This document shows, piece by piece, positions 41,036 to 50,515 of a stretch of DNA of 64,000 bases. A program made the translations under genes and the position numbers. The number at the start of each line of letters is the position of its first letter. Position 1 is the first letter of the stretch. The notes beneath the pieces are model-generated. The model made no database searches. It was not told the DNA's origin and saw only the letters and a program-made list of their open reading frames with translations. This stretch comes from Castellaniella sp047971665. Its GTDB lineage: Bacteria; Pseudomonadota; Gammaproteobacteria; Burkholderiales; Burkholderiaceae_B. The stretch covers positions 1 to 64,000 of the forward strand of contig NZ_JBKEAA010000012.1 of the NCBI RefSeq assembly GCF_047971665.1. Direction: 5' to 3'.

Positions 41036-44000
41036 ATGCCCGAAACCCTGGTCCGACGCCACTTGCCTCTTTGGCTGGCAGGCCTGCCGCTGGCCCTCGT
41101 TCCCTGGCCCGTCAACGGACAGGCGCCGGCCACCGCCGCGTTGACCTGCCCCGTCCCACAGGCCCAGCCCCCCTGCGGCGTGGGATCGACCCGGGGACCA
41201 GCGGGTGAGCCTGCGCTCGACTCGGGCATCGCCAATCCCGTACACCTGGCCACCGGCGAAAAATTCCTGCGGGAAACCGATGTGCCCGAACCCTTGTCGG
41301 GGGCCCATCCGTCCTTTATCCGCCTGTACCGCTCAGGCGCCACCGAGGACGGGCCGCTGGGCCGGGGCTGGACCAGTGAATACGACATCCGGCTGCAGGC
41401 AACGCCGGACGGCTGGCGGATGGACCTGCCCGACGGACGCTCCACGCGCTTCAACGCCCGGGGCCTGGGCGAGCGCCCTGCCGACGGCCACATCCTGCCG
41501 ACGCGCCCCACGACCACCGCCGATCAAGCTGGCACAGCCCCGCTCACCGTCTGGCGGGGCGCCGATGGCAGCGGGCTGGTCTTCGACGCGCAAGGCCGGC
41601 TCCGGACGATCACCACGCCCGGCAAAAAACCCGATATCGCCATAGACCGCCACACAGGCGGCCCGCTGGACGGGCTGGCGAGGACGATCCGGCGCGGTGC
41701 CGCCGCGCTGCGGCTCGATTACGACACGTCGGGCCCGCACCCCCGGCTGCGGAGGCTGAACACCCCGCTGGGGACTTTTCACTACGAAAGCGGAATCCAT
41801 CCGGACCCGGCCTTTCTGCGTTTGACCGCCGTGCGACGACCCGACCACATGCGCCGGCGCTATCACTACGAAGCGCAACGGCAAGCCGGCCACCCTGCGG
41901 CCATCACCGGCATCACGCTGGAATCGGCCAAGGGCCGGCGCTGGCGCGCCCGCACCTGGACCTACGACGCGCAGGGCCGCGTCGTTCAGGCCATTCCGGG
42001 AGCCCCCGACGCCCTTGCGGGCCGCCTGGACCTGAGCTATCCGGACGGCAAGCCGGGCACGGGTCCGACCCGGGTGAGATCCGCACACGGCCTGGCCCAG
42101 GTGGATCACACCGTGCGCGGCGGCCGGATCGTGCAGCACGCATTCCGCTCATCGGCCTGCCCCGGCTGCCCTGCAACCACCCGCAGCATCGGCTACGACA
42201 CCCGGGGCCGGCTGAGCGCGATCGGCGCCCTGCGCATCCATCGCGCGCCGGATGGCCGGATCCGGACACTGACGCAGAGGCGGGGCGGCTGGCCCGGCCT
42301 GCGCCTGGACTACAGCGCCGATGGCCGGCTGACGCGCTGGTCCAGCCGAATCACGGGAGAAACCCGGTTGGCGCACGATGCCCGAAGCCGGCTGGCCGGC
42401 TGGCGCCAGGCCAATGGCGGACGCCTGGACATCACCCGCGACACCATCGGCCGCCCGGTGCGCCTGCTGCACACGGCGCCGGACCGTCCACCACTGGAAA
42501 TCGGCCTGCACTGGCGGGGAGGCCTGCCCACCCGGCTGACGCATCCCGCCGAAACCGAATACCTCACACACGACGCACAAGGACGCGTGACCGTCCGCGC
42601 TGTCCGCCGACCGCATCCGCGTGGCACACTCAGCTACCAGGAACAGTTCACGTACGACCCGCAGGGACGGCTGATACGCCACGCGCTGCCCGAAGGCGGC
42701 TCGCTGCACTACACCTGGTCCGGCACACGGCTGAGCCGGCTGGACTGGGAGGCGGCCGACGGAACCCGGCGCACGGTCATCGACTCGATCCCCGGACAGG
42801 CCGGCTACCGCTACGGCAACGGGCTGTGGCTGCGCACCGCCGCAGGCGCAGATGGCCGGGCCGATACCCTGGTCCTGTCCGACGGGCCGCGTATCCTGTG
42901 GGGCGAACGGCGGCGGCACGATGCGCGCGGGCGGCTGGTGGGCCGGACCCGCTTTCTGGCCCCCGATCCGAACCTCCCGGACGAAGGGATGCCACCCCCG
43001 GACAAGAGAATGCCGCCCCTGAATGGCACGGCATCCCCGGACGATGCGCCGCTCCATCAACCGCCGCCCATCCGCTGGCGGCATCAGGCCCTGGCGCATG
43101 ACGACCAGAACCGGCTGATCGGCGTCCGGGACAACTCGACCCGGACCTGGCTGGCCTGGAACGAGGCCGGCCGCCTGATCGCCCGCCAGGATCTGTACGC
43201 GCCGACGACAGCAACGCAGGCCGCGAAGGGCACGGCCACCGCCGCACCGCCGGCCATCCTGCGCGATACCGCCGGCTGGCCTCTTGCCGTCGGCAACCGC
43301 GCACTGCGCTACCAGGCCCAGGGTCGGCTGGCCGAAGTCCTGCAAGACGGCCAGCCTCCGGTCCGCTATGTCCACAACGCCCGCGGCCAGCAGATCCGCC
43401 GCATCCGGCAAGGACAGGAAACCGAACGCTACTATCTGAACAACCGCCTGGCGGCCCTCTGGCGGCGGCCCGCACAAGGCTCGCCAGCCTTCGGTGTCAC
43501 CCAGCGCTATCTGTACGCTCAGGAGGCCCCCGTCGGTCTGTTGCAGACCGACCCCGACGGCCGCGTCCGCCTGTATTTCCTGCACGCCGATCTGCTGGGC
43601 GCCCCCGTGCTGGCGACCGATGCGGCGCGCACGGTGCGCTGGGCCGCCGACTACGACGCGCTGGGCCGCGCGACCCGCCTGCGCGGGGATCTGACCGTGC
43701 CGCTGCGCCGCCCGGGACGGGACGAGGACCCCGCGACAGGCTGGCACGACAACGTCTTTCGCACCTTTCTGCCCAATCGCGGCCAGTATCTGGAACCCGA
43801 CCCATTGGGCCCCCTGCCCGGCCAGCAGGCCCTGGGCTATGCCGCCCAGCAGCCTTTGCGTCACACCGATCCCCTGGGCCTGATCCTGCTGGCCTTCGAC
43901 GGCACCCGCTACGGCCAGCGCAATCAGGGCAATGTCTGGAAGCTCGCCCAGGCTTACGAGGACGGCCCGGCCTACTACCACCGGGGGCCCGGCAACAGCT

Positions 44001-44887
44001 ATTACCTCGACTGGGATGCGATCGTGGCCTCCAGCAGCCGCCAGATCCTGAGCAACCAGTGGCAATCCCTGCTGAACGCCCTGGACAGGGCACAAGGCGC
44101 GGCGAACCCCGTGCCCATCGACATCCTGGGGTTCTCGCGCGGCGCAGCCCTGGCCCGCGATTTTGCCAACCGCATCGCGCGGCACACCCGGGATGGCTGG
44201 TTTTCCTACGATGACCCGCTGCGCGGGTCCATTGGCCTGTGCGTCGACCTGCGCTTCCTGGGCCTGTTCGACACCGTGGCCCAGTTCGGGTTGCTGGGCG
44301 CGGCCAACGCCGGCTTCGACCTGAGCATCTCCGGCGCCTGGAACTGGGTCGCGCACGCCGTCGCGCTGCATGAACTGCGCACCCTGTTTCCTCTGGTGTC
44401 GGCAGCGGGCGACACAGGCAACACCGTCGAAGCGCCCTTCATCGGCGCCCACGCCGACATCGGCGGCGGCCTGTTGCTCGACGACCAGCTGCGCCCCATC
44501 CTCAACGGCGATCTCTCGGACGTAGCGCTGAACTGGATGCGCTGGCAGGCACGGGCGGCGCTGGTTCCCCTGGCCGAACTCGAACCGGGAGACCGGATCA
44601 TCACGAACCCGCTGATCCACGACGAACGCCCCGCCGCCCTGCGGGATCTGCTGCCGGACGACCGGGCGCTGCAAAACGCCGCCGCGCAGACGATCGGTCC
44701 CCAGGGCGAAGATCCGCGCCTGGGCGACGCGCCACGGCGCATCGTCGAAGCTTTCATCCGTCGCGCCGACAGCGCGCGAGACGATTCGGGGACGGTCGTC
44801 GGCACCGTGGACATGGCAGCCTACGGCGCCTGGCTGGAAATCACGCGGGGACTGCCCGGGATGGATGCCTCGGCACGGCAGCCTTGA
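41036..44887 (+). CDS. Exported Rhs-repeat protein with C-terminal DUF2235 (Tle1-like) lipase domain
   Basis: This 1283-residue protein starts with a signal peptide (about 1-30). A DUF6531-like segment (NPVHLATGEKF) and many YD/Rhs repeats follow. The Rhs-associated core ends with RGQYLEPDPLGP and DPLGL near residue 950. The variable end is a DUF2235 alpha/beta-hydrolase: AFDGTRYG (about 953), nucleophile motif G1032-F-S1034-R-G1036, then LFDTVAQFG and GAHADIGGG supplying likely Asp and His. DUF2235 includes Tle1 phospholipase toxins, so this is a candidate antibacterial or anti-eukaryotic effector. An AGGAGGT site sets the start. argS follows directly and no immunity gene is evident. Confidence 0.85.
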   Translation: MPETLVRRHLPLWLAGLPLALVPWPVNGQAPATAALTCPVPQAQPPCGVGSTRGPAGEPALDSGIANPVHLATGEKFLRETDVPEPLSGAHPSFIRLYRSGATEDGPLGRGWTSEYDIRLQATPDGWRMDLPDGRSTRFNARGLGERPADGHILPTRPTTTADQAGTAPLTVWRGADGSGLVFDAQGRLRTITTPGKKPDIAIDRHTGGPLDGLARTIRRGAAALRLDYDTSGPHPRLRRLNTPLGTFHYESGIHPDPAFLRLTAVRRPDHMRRRYHYEAQRQAGHPAAITGITLESAKGRRWRARTWTYDAQGRVVQAIPGAPDALAGRLDLSYPDGKPGTGPTRVRSAHGLAQVDHTVRGGRIVQHAFRSSACPGCPATTRSIGYDTRGRLSAIGALRIHRAPDGRIRTLTQRRGGWPGLRLDYSADGRLTRWSSRITGETRLAHDARSRLAGWRQANGGRLDITRDTIGRPVRLLHTAPDRPPLEIGLHWRGGLPTRLTHPAETEYLTHDAQGRVTVRAVRRPHPRGTLSYQEQFTYDPQGRLIRHALPEGGSLHYTWSGTRLSRLDWEAADGTRRTVIDSIPGQAGYRYGNGLWLRTAAGADGRADTLVLSDGPRILWGERRRHDARGRLVGRTRFLAPDPNLPDEGMPPPDKRMPPLNGTASPDDAPLHQPPPIRWRHQALAHDDQNRLIGVRDNSTRTWLAWNEAGRLIARQDLYAPTTATQAAKGTATAAPPAILRDTAGWPLAVGNRALRYQAQGRLAEVLQDGQPPVRYVHNARGQQIRRIRQGQETERYYLNNRLAALWRRPAQGSPAFGVTQRYLYAQEAPVGLLQTDPDGRVRLYFLHADLLGAPVLATDAARTVRWAADYDALGRATRLRGDLTVPLRRPGRDEDPATGWHDNVFRTFLPNRGQYLEPDPLGPLPGQQALGYAAQQPLRHTDPLGLILLAFDGTRYGQRNQGNVWKLAQAYEDGPAYYHRGPGNSYYLDWDAIVASSSRQILSNQWQSLLNALDRAQGAANPVPIDILGFSRGAALARDFANRIARHTRDGWFSYDDPLRGSIGLCVDLRFLGLFDTVAQFGLLGAANAGFDLSISGAWNWVAHAVALHELRTLFPLVSAAGDTGNTVEAPFIGAHADIGGGLLLDDQLRPILNGDLSDVALNWMRWQARAALVPLAELEPGDRIITNPLIHDERPAALRDLLPDDRALQNAAAQTIGPQGEDPRLGDAPRRIVEAFIRRADSARDDSGTVVGTVDMAAYGAWLEITRGLPGMDASARQP

Positions 44888-44928
44888 AATCGGGCTATCA
44901 TTTCAAGATATCCACAGATACGGACACC

Positions 44929-46611
44929 ATGCTACCCGAGCAACACTCCCGGATCATCGCTATCCTGCGCTCTGTCCTGGGCACCCTGATTCCCGACTCG
45001 TCCCTGGACGTCACCCTTGAACGCCCCAAGATCGCCGCCCATGGCGACGTGGCCAGCAATATTGCCATGCAGGCCGCCCGCGCGGCCCGGCGCAACCCCC
45101 GCGAACTTGCCCAGGCCCTCGCGGCCGGCGTGATGGCCCATCCGGATGCCGCCGGCCTGATCGCCTCGGCCGAGGTCGCCGGACCGGGCTTCATCAATTT
45201 CCGCCTGTCGGCTGCCGCCCACCAGGCCGTCCTGGACACCATCCAGACCCAGGGCGAGCGCTACGGCCACCAGCCCGCGCATGACGAGCGCGTGCTGGTG
45301 GAATTCGTCTCCGCCAACCCGACCGGCCCGTTGCATGTCGGCCACGCCCGCCAGGCGGCGCTGGGCGATTCGATCTGCCGCCTGTTCGCCACTCAGGGCG
45401 CCCAGGTTTCCCGCGAGTTCTACTACAACGACGCAGGCAACCAGATCCACAATCTGGCGATCAGCGTCCAGGCGCGGGCGCGCGGCATCGAGCCCGACGA
45501 CCCGGCCTTTCCCGCCGACGGCTACCGCGGCGAATACATCCAGGACATCGCGCGCGACTACCTCGCCCGCGCCACGGTCCAGGCCAGTGACGGCGCCCCC
45601 ATCCAGGCCGCCGGCGACCTGGACGACCTGGAGGCCATCCGGCGCTTTGCCGTGGCCTATCTGCGCCGTGAGCAGGACCTGGACCTGCAGACGTTCGACC
45701 TGCACTTCGACAACTACTATCTCGAAAGCTCGCTCTATACCAGCGGCCGCGTCGATCGCACCGTCCAGGCCCTGATCGATGCGGGCCACACCTACGAGCA
45801 GGGCGGCGCCCTGTGGCTGCGCACGACCGAACTGGGCACTGGCGACGACAAAGACCGCGTCATGCGCAAGTCCGAGGGCGGCTACACCTATTTCGTTCCG
45901 GACGTGGCCTACCACGTCGCCAAATGGGAACGCGGCTTTCATCATGCCATCAACATCCAGGGCACCGATCACCATGGCACCATCGCCCGGGTGCGCGCCG
46001 GCCTGCAGGGCCTGGATCTGGGCATCCCCGTCGACTACCCGGCCTACGTGCTGCACAAGATGGTGCGCGTCATGCGCGACGGCGACGAGGTCAAGATCTC
46101 CAAACGCGCCGGCAGCTACGTCACGCTGCGCGACCTGATCGACTGGGTCGGCCGCGATGCAGTGCGTTTTTTCCTGGCCCAGCGCCGCGCCGACTCCGAA
46201 TTCGTCTTCGACATCGACCTGGCCCTGTCGCGCAGCGAGGAAAACCCGGTCTACTACATCCAGTATGCGCACGCCCGCATCCACTCGCTGCTGCGCCAGC
46301 ACGATGCCAGCAACCAGGGCGCGACGGCAGATCCCTCCCTGCTGACCGCCCCGACCGAAATCGCCCTGTTGCAGCGCCTGGCTGAATACCCCGGCGTTCT
46401 GACGCAGGCCGCGCGCGAACTCGCGCCGCACCAACTGGCCTTCTGGCTGCGCGACTGCGCGGCCGATTTCCATGCCTGGTACAACGCCGAACGCATCCTG
46501 GTGGACGATCCCGCCCTGGGTGCCGCACGCCTGCGCCTGGCCCGAGCCACCGCCCAGGTGATCGCCAACGGTCTGGGCCTTCTGGGAGTCAGCGCCCCCG
46601 AGCGCATGTAA
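44929..46611 (+). CDS. argS: Arginyl-tRNA synthetase
   Basis: This 560-residue class I synthetase charges tRNA-Arg. An N-terminal Add-1 domain (about 1-105) precedes the catalytic core with the HIGH-type motif PTGPLHVGHARQAALGD. The KMSKS counterpart is GDEVKISKRAGSYVTL. The anticodon-binding helical domain ends with RLARATAQVIANGLGLLGV. The frame is open upstream to 44884 over the Rhs stop region; ATG 44929 fits the family N-terminus. An SPOR-domain gene follows five bases later and dsbA after it. Confidence 0.95.
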   Translation: MLPEQHSRIIAILRSVLGTLIPDSSLDVTLERPKIAAHGDVASNIAMQAARAARRNPRELAQALAAGVMAHPDAAGLIASAEVAGPGFINFRLSAAAHQAVLDTIQTQGERYGHQPAHDERVLVEFVSANPTGPLHVGHARQAALGDSICRLFATQGAQVSREFYYNDAGNQIHNLAISVQARARGIEPDDPAFPADGYRGEYIQDIARDYLARATVQASDGAPIQAAGDLDDLEAIRRFAVAYLRREQDLDLQTFDLHFDNYYLESSLYTSGRVDRTVQALIDAGHTYEQGGALWLRTTELGTGDDKDRVMRKSEGGYTYFVPDVAYHVAKWERGFHHAINIQGTDHHGTIARVRAGLQGLDLGIPVDYPAYVLHKMVRVMRDGDEVKISKRAGSYVTLRDLIDWVGRDAVRFFLAQRRADSEFVFDIDLALSRSEENPVYYIQYAHARIHSLLRQHDASNQGATADPSLLTAPTEIALLQRLAEYPGVLTQAARELAPHQLAFWLRDCAADFHAWYNAERILVDDPALGAARLRLARATAQVIANGLGLLGVSAPERM

Positions 46612-46615
46612 CGCC

Positions 46616-47317
46616 ATGGCCACACGAAAAAAATCCTCCTCACGGTCCGGCGGCGCCTGGTTCGGCCTGGTCCTGGGCATGGTGCTGGGGGTCGCGGCCG
46701 CCGTCGCGGTGGCCCTGTTCGTCACCAAGGCCCCCATGCCCTTCAAGGACAAGGCCAGCCGCAATGCCCCGACCACCCTGCTGCCCGACGTACAGAACGC
46801 GCCGGACCCGAACATCGCCCTGTACGGCCAGGACGGGCCGGCCGGCACACGCTCGACCGCGCAAGGCGGCAGCAGCATCAATCCGCCCGCGCCCGCGCCG
46901 GAACCCGGCGCCGCGCCTCACCCCCCCCTGTCCGACACCATCGGCCAGCTCATCGCCGGGCTGGACAAACCCCGGGACAACAAACCGGCGCCGGCACCAG
47001 TCAAGCCTCCGTCCGCGCCGCAGACCAGCCAGCCGGTTCAGCCGCCGCCGGCACCACCGCCCGCCGCCCGCCCGGCGCCCGGCACACAGACCACCTATTA
47101 TCTGCAGACCGGCGCCTTCCGCTCCGGGAAAGAGGCCCAGGCCATGCTGGCCCGGGTCGTACTGCTGGGGCTGCCGGTCCATATCGAGACCGGCGAATCC
47201 AATGGCGCCCCCATCAACCGCGTGCGGGTCGGCCCCTTCAAGGGCATCGACGAAATGAACCGCGCCCGATCCCGCCTGGGCGACGACAAGATCGAATCGG
47301 CCGTCGTGCGCCCATGA
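46616..47317 (+). CDS. SPOR-domain protein, FtsN-like
   Basis: This 233-residue protein has a short basic cytoplasmic start (MATRKKSSSRSGG), one membrane helix (about 15-38) and a long Pro/Ala-rich periplasmic linker. It ends in an SPOR domain (about 160-232: YYLQTGAFRSGKEAQAMLARV and NRVRVGPFKGIDEMNRARSRL). SPOR domains bind denuded peptidoglycan at the division septum, so a cell-division role like FtsN is likely. The argS-SPOR-dsbA order is one I associate with Bordetella relatives. Confidence 0.88.
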   Translation: MATRKKSSSRSGGAWFGLVLGMVLGVAAAVAVALFVTKAPMPFKDKASRNAPTTLLPDVQNAPDPNIALYGQDGPAGTRSTAQGGSSINPPAPAPEPGAAPHPPLSDTIGQLIAGLDKPRDNKPAPAPVKPPSAPQTSQPVQPPPAPPPAARPAPGTQTTYYLQTGAFRSGKEAQAMLARVVLLGLPVHIETGESNGAPINRVRVGPFKGIDEMNRARSRLGDDKIESAVVRP

Positions 47318-47339
47318 ACCGACTCTCAAAGGAGATCCC

Positions 47340-47966
47340 ATGAAGATCGCTCTGTTTTCACGCCTGCTGTCGGGCCTGGTCCTGGGGCTGGCCGCGCTGG
47401 CCACGACGCCCGCCCAGGCGGCGCCCTTCGACACGCTGGACCCGGTCCAGCCCTCGGATTCCCCCGGCAAGATCGAAGTCCTGGAATTCTTTTTCTACAC
47501 CTGCCCGCATTGCGACGCGATCGAGCCTCTCGTCGAGAAATGGCGCAAGACCCTGCCTGACGGGGTCGTCTTCAAGAGCGTGCCGGTTGCCTTCAACGCC
47601 AGCATGCGCGACATGCAAAAGCTGTACTACGCGCTGGAAGCCATGGGCCGCCTGGATCTGCAGCCCCAGGTCTTCAAGGCCATCCATGAACAAGGCAAGG
47701 ACCTGACCAAGGCCAAGGAAATCATCGACTGGGCCGCTTCGCAGGGTCTGGACCGCCAGGCCTTCACCGACGCATTCAATTCTTTCGGTGTGCAGACCAA
47801 GGCCACCCGCGCCGATGAGCTGGTCAAGTCCTACAAGATTCAGGGAACCCCGACGTTCGCCATCGGCGGCCGCTACCTGACCTCGCCCTCGAACACCGGG
47901 TCCTACCAGGGCGCCGTCGATGAGACGGACCGGCTGGTCAAGGAACTGCTGGCGGGAAAGCAATAA
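47340..47966 (+). CDS. dsbA: Thiol:disulfide interchange protein DsbA
   Basis: This 208-residue periplasmic oxidase introduces disulfide bonds into exported proteins. A signal peptide (about 1-28, ending AQA) precedes a thioredoxin fold. The active site is C55-P-H-C58 in FYTCPHCDAI, and a cis-Pro loop lies in IQGTPTFAIGGRY. An AAAGGAG ribosome binding site lies seven bases before the ATG. It is the third gene after argS on the same strand. Confidence 0.94.
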   Translation: MKIALFSRLLSGLVLGLAALATTPAQAAPFDTLDPVQPSDSPGKIEVLEFFFYTCPHCDAIEPLVEKWRKTLPDGVVFKSVPVAFNASMRDMQKLYYALEAMGRLDLQPQVFKAIHEQGKDLTKAKEIIDWAASQGLDRQAFTDAFNSFGVQTKATRADELVKSYKIQGTPTFAIGGRYLTSPSNTGSYQGAVDETDRLVKELLAGKQ

Positions 47967-48083
47967 CCGCGAGACGCGCTCCGCAGGCTGCCCTGCCAGC
48001 GGCCTGTGCACATGCCGGGCCGACGCCCCCCGAATCCATCGGACACATACGAGCGGGGCCGCCCGGCGCCTCACAAAACGGGA

Positions 48084-49298
48084 TCAGCCCGCCGCCACGG
48101 CGAACGCCTGCGCCAGATCCGCGATCAGGTCGGCTGGGTCTTCCAGGCCGATGTGCAGGCGCAGCACCGTGCCCGTGCGCATGCGTTCGTCGGCCACCGA
48201 CGCCCAGTAGCCGTGCGAGGCCAGGGCACCGGGCTCGACCTGCGTGACCAGGCTTTCGTAGCCGCCCCAGGAATACCCGATCCCGAACAGCCGCAGGCCG
48301 TCGATCAGGCGGCGCACCTGGGCGCCGTCGAAGTCCACGGCCACGGACAGCAGGCCGTTGGACCCCGTCGCGTCGCGCCGCCACAGCGCGTGACCCGCAT
48401 CGTCCGGCCAGGCGGGGAAGAAGATCCGCGACACCTGGGGCTGGGCATCCAGCCAGCGACAGACTTCCAGGGCGTGTTCCGCGCAGGCGCGCAGGCGCAC
48501 GCCCAGGGTGCGCGCCCCGCGCAGCGCCAGCCAGGCGTCGTCGGCGCTGACGGTGTTGCCCAGGGCGTAATGCGTTTCGTGCAGCCGACCGATCAGCGCC
48601 GGATCGCTGGCCACGGCCGCGCCCAGCATCAGGTCGGAATGCCCGCCCAGATACTTGGTGGCCGCGGTCACCGCCACGTCGCCCCCCAGCACCAGGGGTC
48701 GATAGATGTAGCCCGCGCCCCAGGTGTTATCCGCCACCACGGTCAGGCCATGATCGTGCGCCCAGCGCGACAGCGCGGGCAGATCGAGCATTTCCATCAG
48801 CAGCGACCCCGGGGACTCGAGGTACAGCACACGGGTTTCAGGCCGCAAGGCGGCCTGCAGACTGGCCAGATCGCCATGCACGAAATCCATGGCCACCCCC
48901 ATGCGCGACAGAATGGCCTTGTACAGATAGCGGACCGGACCATACACGCTGTCCACGACCAGCGCATGATCCCCCTGGCCGAGCAGGGCCATCAGCGTCA
49001 TGCTGATGGCCGCCATGCCCGACGGCGCGAGGAACGCCCGCTCACCGCCTTCGAGGCGGCACAGCAGAGTTTCCAGGGCCTCGTGGGTCTGCAAACCGAC
49101 CCGTCCGTAGGTCGGCACCCGCTCGCCCCGCTGTTTGGCCGCCTGAGCACGATCCAGCACATCCATGGACGCGAAACGCACCGTGCTGGTCCGGTAGGAG
49201 GGCAGCGCCACCGGCCCCGCCCCGGTGGCAGGATCCAGCGGGGCTTGGCCAATGTGCTGCAGCAGCGTGTCGGGACGGTCGGAATCGTGTGTGGTCAT
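48084..49298 (-). CDS. metC: Cystathionine beta-lyase (PLP trans-sulfuration enzyme)
   Basis: This 404-residue enzyme belongs to the Cys/Met metabolism PLP family. PLP-site features are SGMAAISMTLMALL, the Asp/Asn in VVADNTWGAGY, and the Schiff-base lysine in TAATKYLGGHSDLM. The C-terminal GYSWGGYESLV pattern favours MetC-type cystathionine beta-lyase (homocysteine synthesis) over MetB or gamma-lyase. It is 15 bases downstream of the MBL-fold gene on the same strand, so they are probably one transcript. Confidence 0.87.
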   Translation of the reverse strand: MTTHDSDRPDTLLQHIGQAPLDPATGAGPVALPSYRTSTVRFASMDVLDRAQAAKQRGERVPTYGRVGLQTHEALETLLCRLEGGERAFLAPSGMAAISMTLMALLGQGDHALVVDSVYGPVRYLYKAILSRMGVAMDFVHGDLASLQAALRPETRVLYLESPGSLLMEMLDLPALSRWAHDHGLTVVADNTWGAGYIYRPLVLGGDVAVTAATKYLGGHSDLMLGAAVASDPALIGRLHETHYALGNTVSADDAWLALRGARTLGVRLRACAEHALEVCRWLDAQPQVSRIFFPAWPDDAGHALWRRDATGSNGLLSVAVDFDGAQVRRLIDGLRLFGIGYSWGGYESLVTQVEPGALASHGYWASVADERMRTGTVLRLHIGLEDPADLIADLAQAFAVAAG

Positions 49299-49313
49299 GG
49301 AGAAAGGGCGGGG

Positions 49314-50390
49314 CTAGATTTTCTGGAAACGGTACACCTCGTCTTCACCGAAGATGCGCCGCAGGGAACCCTGGAAGTATAGGGCGTGCAGGTGCGCGAT
49401 GGATTCGCCCATGGCGAAGGACAGCTGGTGCAGGTCGAGCTTGCGGTGGAACAGAACGGGCAGCAGGTCATGGGCGCTGCGCGGCTGCTCACAGGCCGCC
49501 AGGACCTCGCCCAGCCGCTCGGCATGATGCATGCGCTGCTGGGCGACGCGCCGGTGCAGGCCCCGGAAAGGCCGGCCATGGGAAGGCAGCACCAGGGAGG
49601 CCTCGGGCAGATCGTCGTAGGTCGCCAGCGAATTCAGGTACAGGCGCAGGGGATCGGCCTCGGGCTCCTGATCGAACACGCTGACGTTGGTGGAAATCCG
49701 CGGCAACACCATGTCGCCCGAGATCAGTACCTCCAGGTCCTCGCACCACAGCGAGACATGCTCGGGGGCATGCCCGTAGCCGACGATGACCCGCCAGCTG
49801 CGGCCTCCGATCTCCATCGCCTGACCATGCATCAGGCGATGGAACCGGGGCGGCACGGCCGGCACCAGGCCGGTGTAATAATCGTGACGGGCGCGGATCA
49901 TGTCCTGCGCCTGCGGATCGATCAGGCCGTGGCGGGCGAAATGCCGCACCGCCGCGTCGCCGCCCGGGCCGCTGCCCTCGATCGAGGAATCCGCCACGGC
50001 GGAGCCGGACCACAACCGGGCCAGGGCATAGTCCGTCATGGACATCCACAAGGGGGCTTGCCAGCGCGCGCACAGCCAGTGCGCCAGACCGACATGATCC
50101 GGGTGCATGTGCGTCACCAGGACGCGCAGCACCGGCAGGCCGTCGAGCGCCTGCGCGAATACGGTCTCCCAGCAATCGCGGACCTCGGCCCGGTCGATGC
50201 CGCAATCGACCACCGTCCAGCCCTCGCGCCCATCGACGCGATCACGCAGCAGCCACAGGTTGATGTGATCCAGGGCAAAGGGCAAGGGCATGCGGATCCA
50301 GCGCACATCAGTCGCCACATCCCGCGCATGGCCGGTTTCGGGCAGGACATCGCCCCAGGGATACTCCAGTTCGTTTTCCAGCGGGTTCAT
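49314..50390 (-). CDS. MBL-fold metallo-hydrolase
   Basis: This 358-residue metallo-beta-lactamase-fold protein has the metal motif THMHPDHVG (about residue 87). Further ligands appear in VIVGYGHAPEHVSLW, EVLISGDMVLPRI and LPSHGRPFRG, the last with the C-terminal His. A winged-helix-like C-terminal part resembles the LACTB2/RNase-type or thioesterase-like MBL proteins. It is divergent from liuR across a region holding a LiuR-type palindrome, so it may belong to the leucine-degradation regulon. The substrate is unknown. Confidence 0.85.
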   Translation of the reverse strand: MNPLENELEYPWGDVLPETGHARDVATDVRWIRMPLPFALDHINLWLLRDRVDGREGWTVVDCGIDRAEVRDCWETVFAQALDGLPVLRVLVTHMHPDHVGLAHWLCARWQAPLWMSMTDYALARLWSGSAVADSSIEGSGPGGDAAVRHFARHGLIDPQAQDMIRARHDYYTGLVPAVPPRFHRLMHGQAMEIGGRSWRVIVGYGHAPEHVSLWCEDLEVLISGDMVLPRISTNVSVFDQEPEADPLRLYLNSLATYDDLPEASLVLPSHGRPFRGLHRRVAQQRMHHAERLGEVLAACEQPRSAHDLLPVLFHRKLDLHQLSFAMGESIAHLHALYFQGSLRRIFGEDEVYRFQKI

Positions 50391-50445
50391 GCCATGGCTC
50401 CATGAAGATCGGGGTTTTCTCTCATCATTATGTCAGAATTTCCAC

Positions 50446-50476
50446 TTTACGTTGACGTAAACGTAATGCATAATAT
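50446..50476 (+). promoter_or_regulatory. LiuR operator within a 19-bp-spacer promoter
   Basis: A perfect palindrome TTTACGTTGACGTAAA (50446-50461; 7-base arms, 2-base spacer) overlaps a promoter formed by TTTACG (50446-50451) and TAATAT (50471-50476). The boxes are separated by 19 bases, the long spacing typical of MerR-family controlled promoters. It resembles known LiuR sites. It should control liuR-liuA onward and perhaps the divergent MBL-metC genes. Confidence 0.75.
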
Positions 50477-50515
50477 CCCTGATTCCACACACACGGTATC
50501 GAGTCCTTTCAGCCC

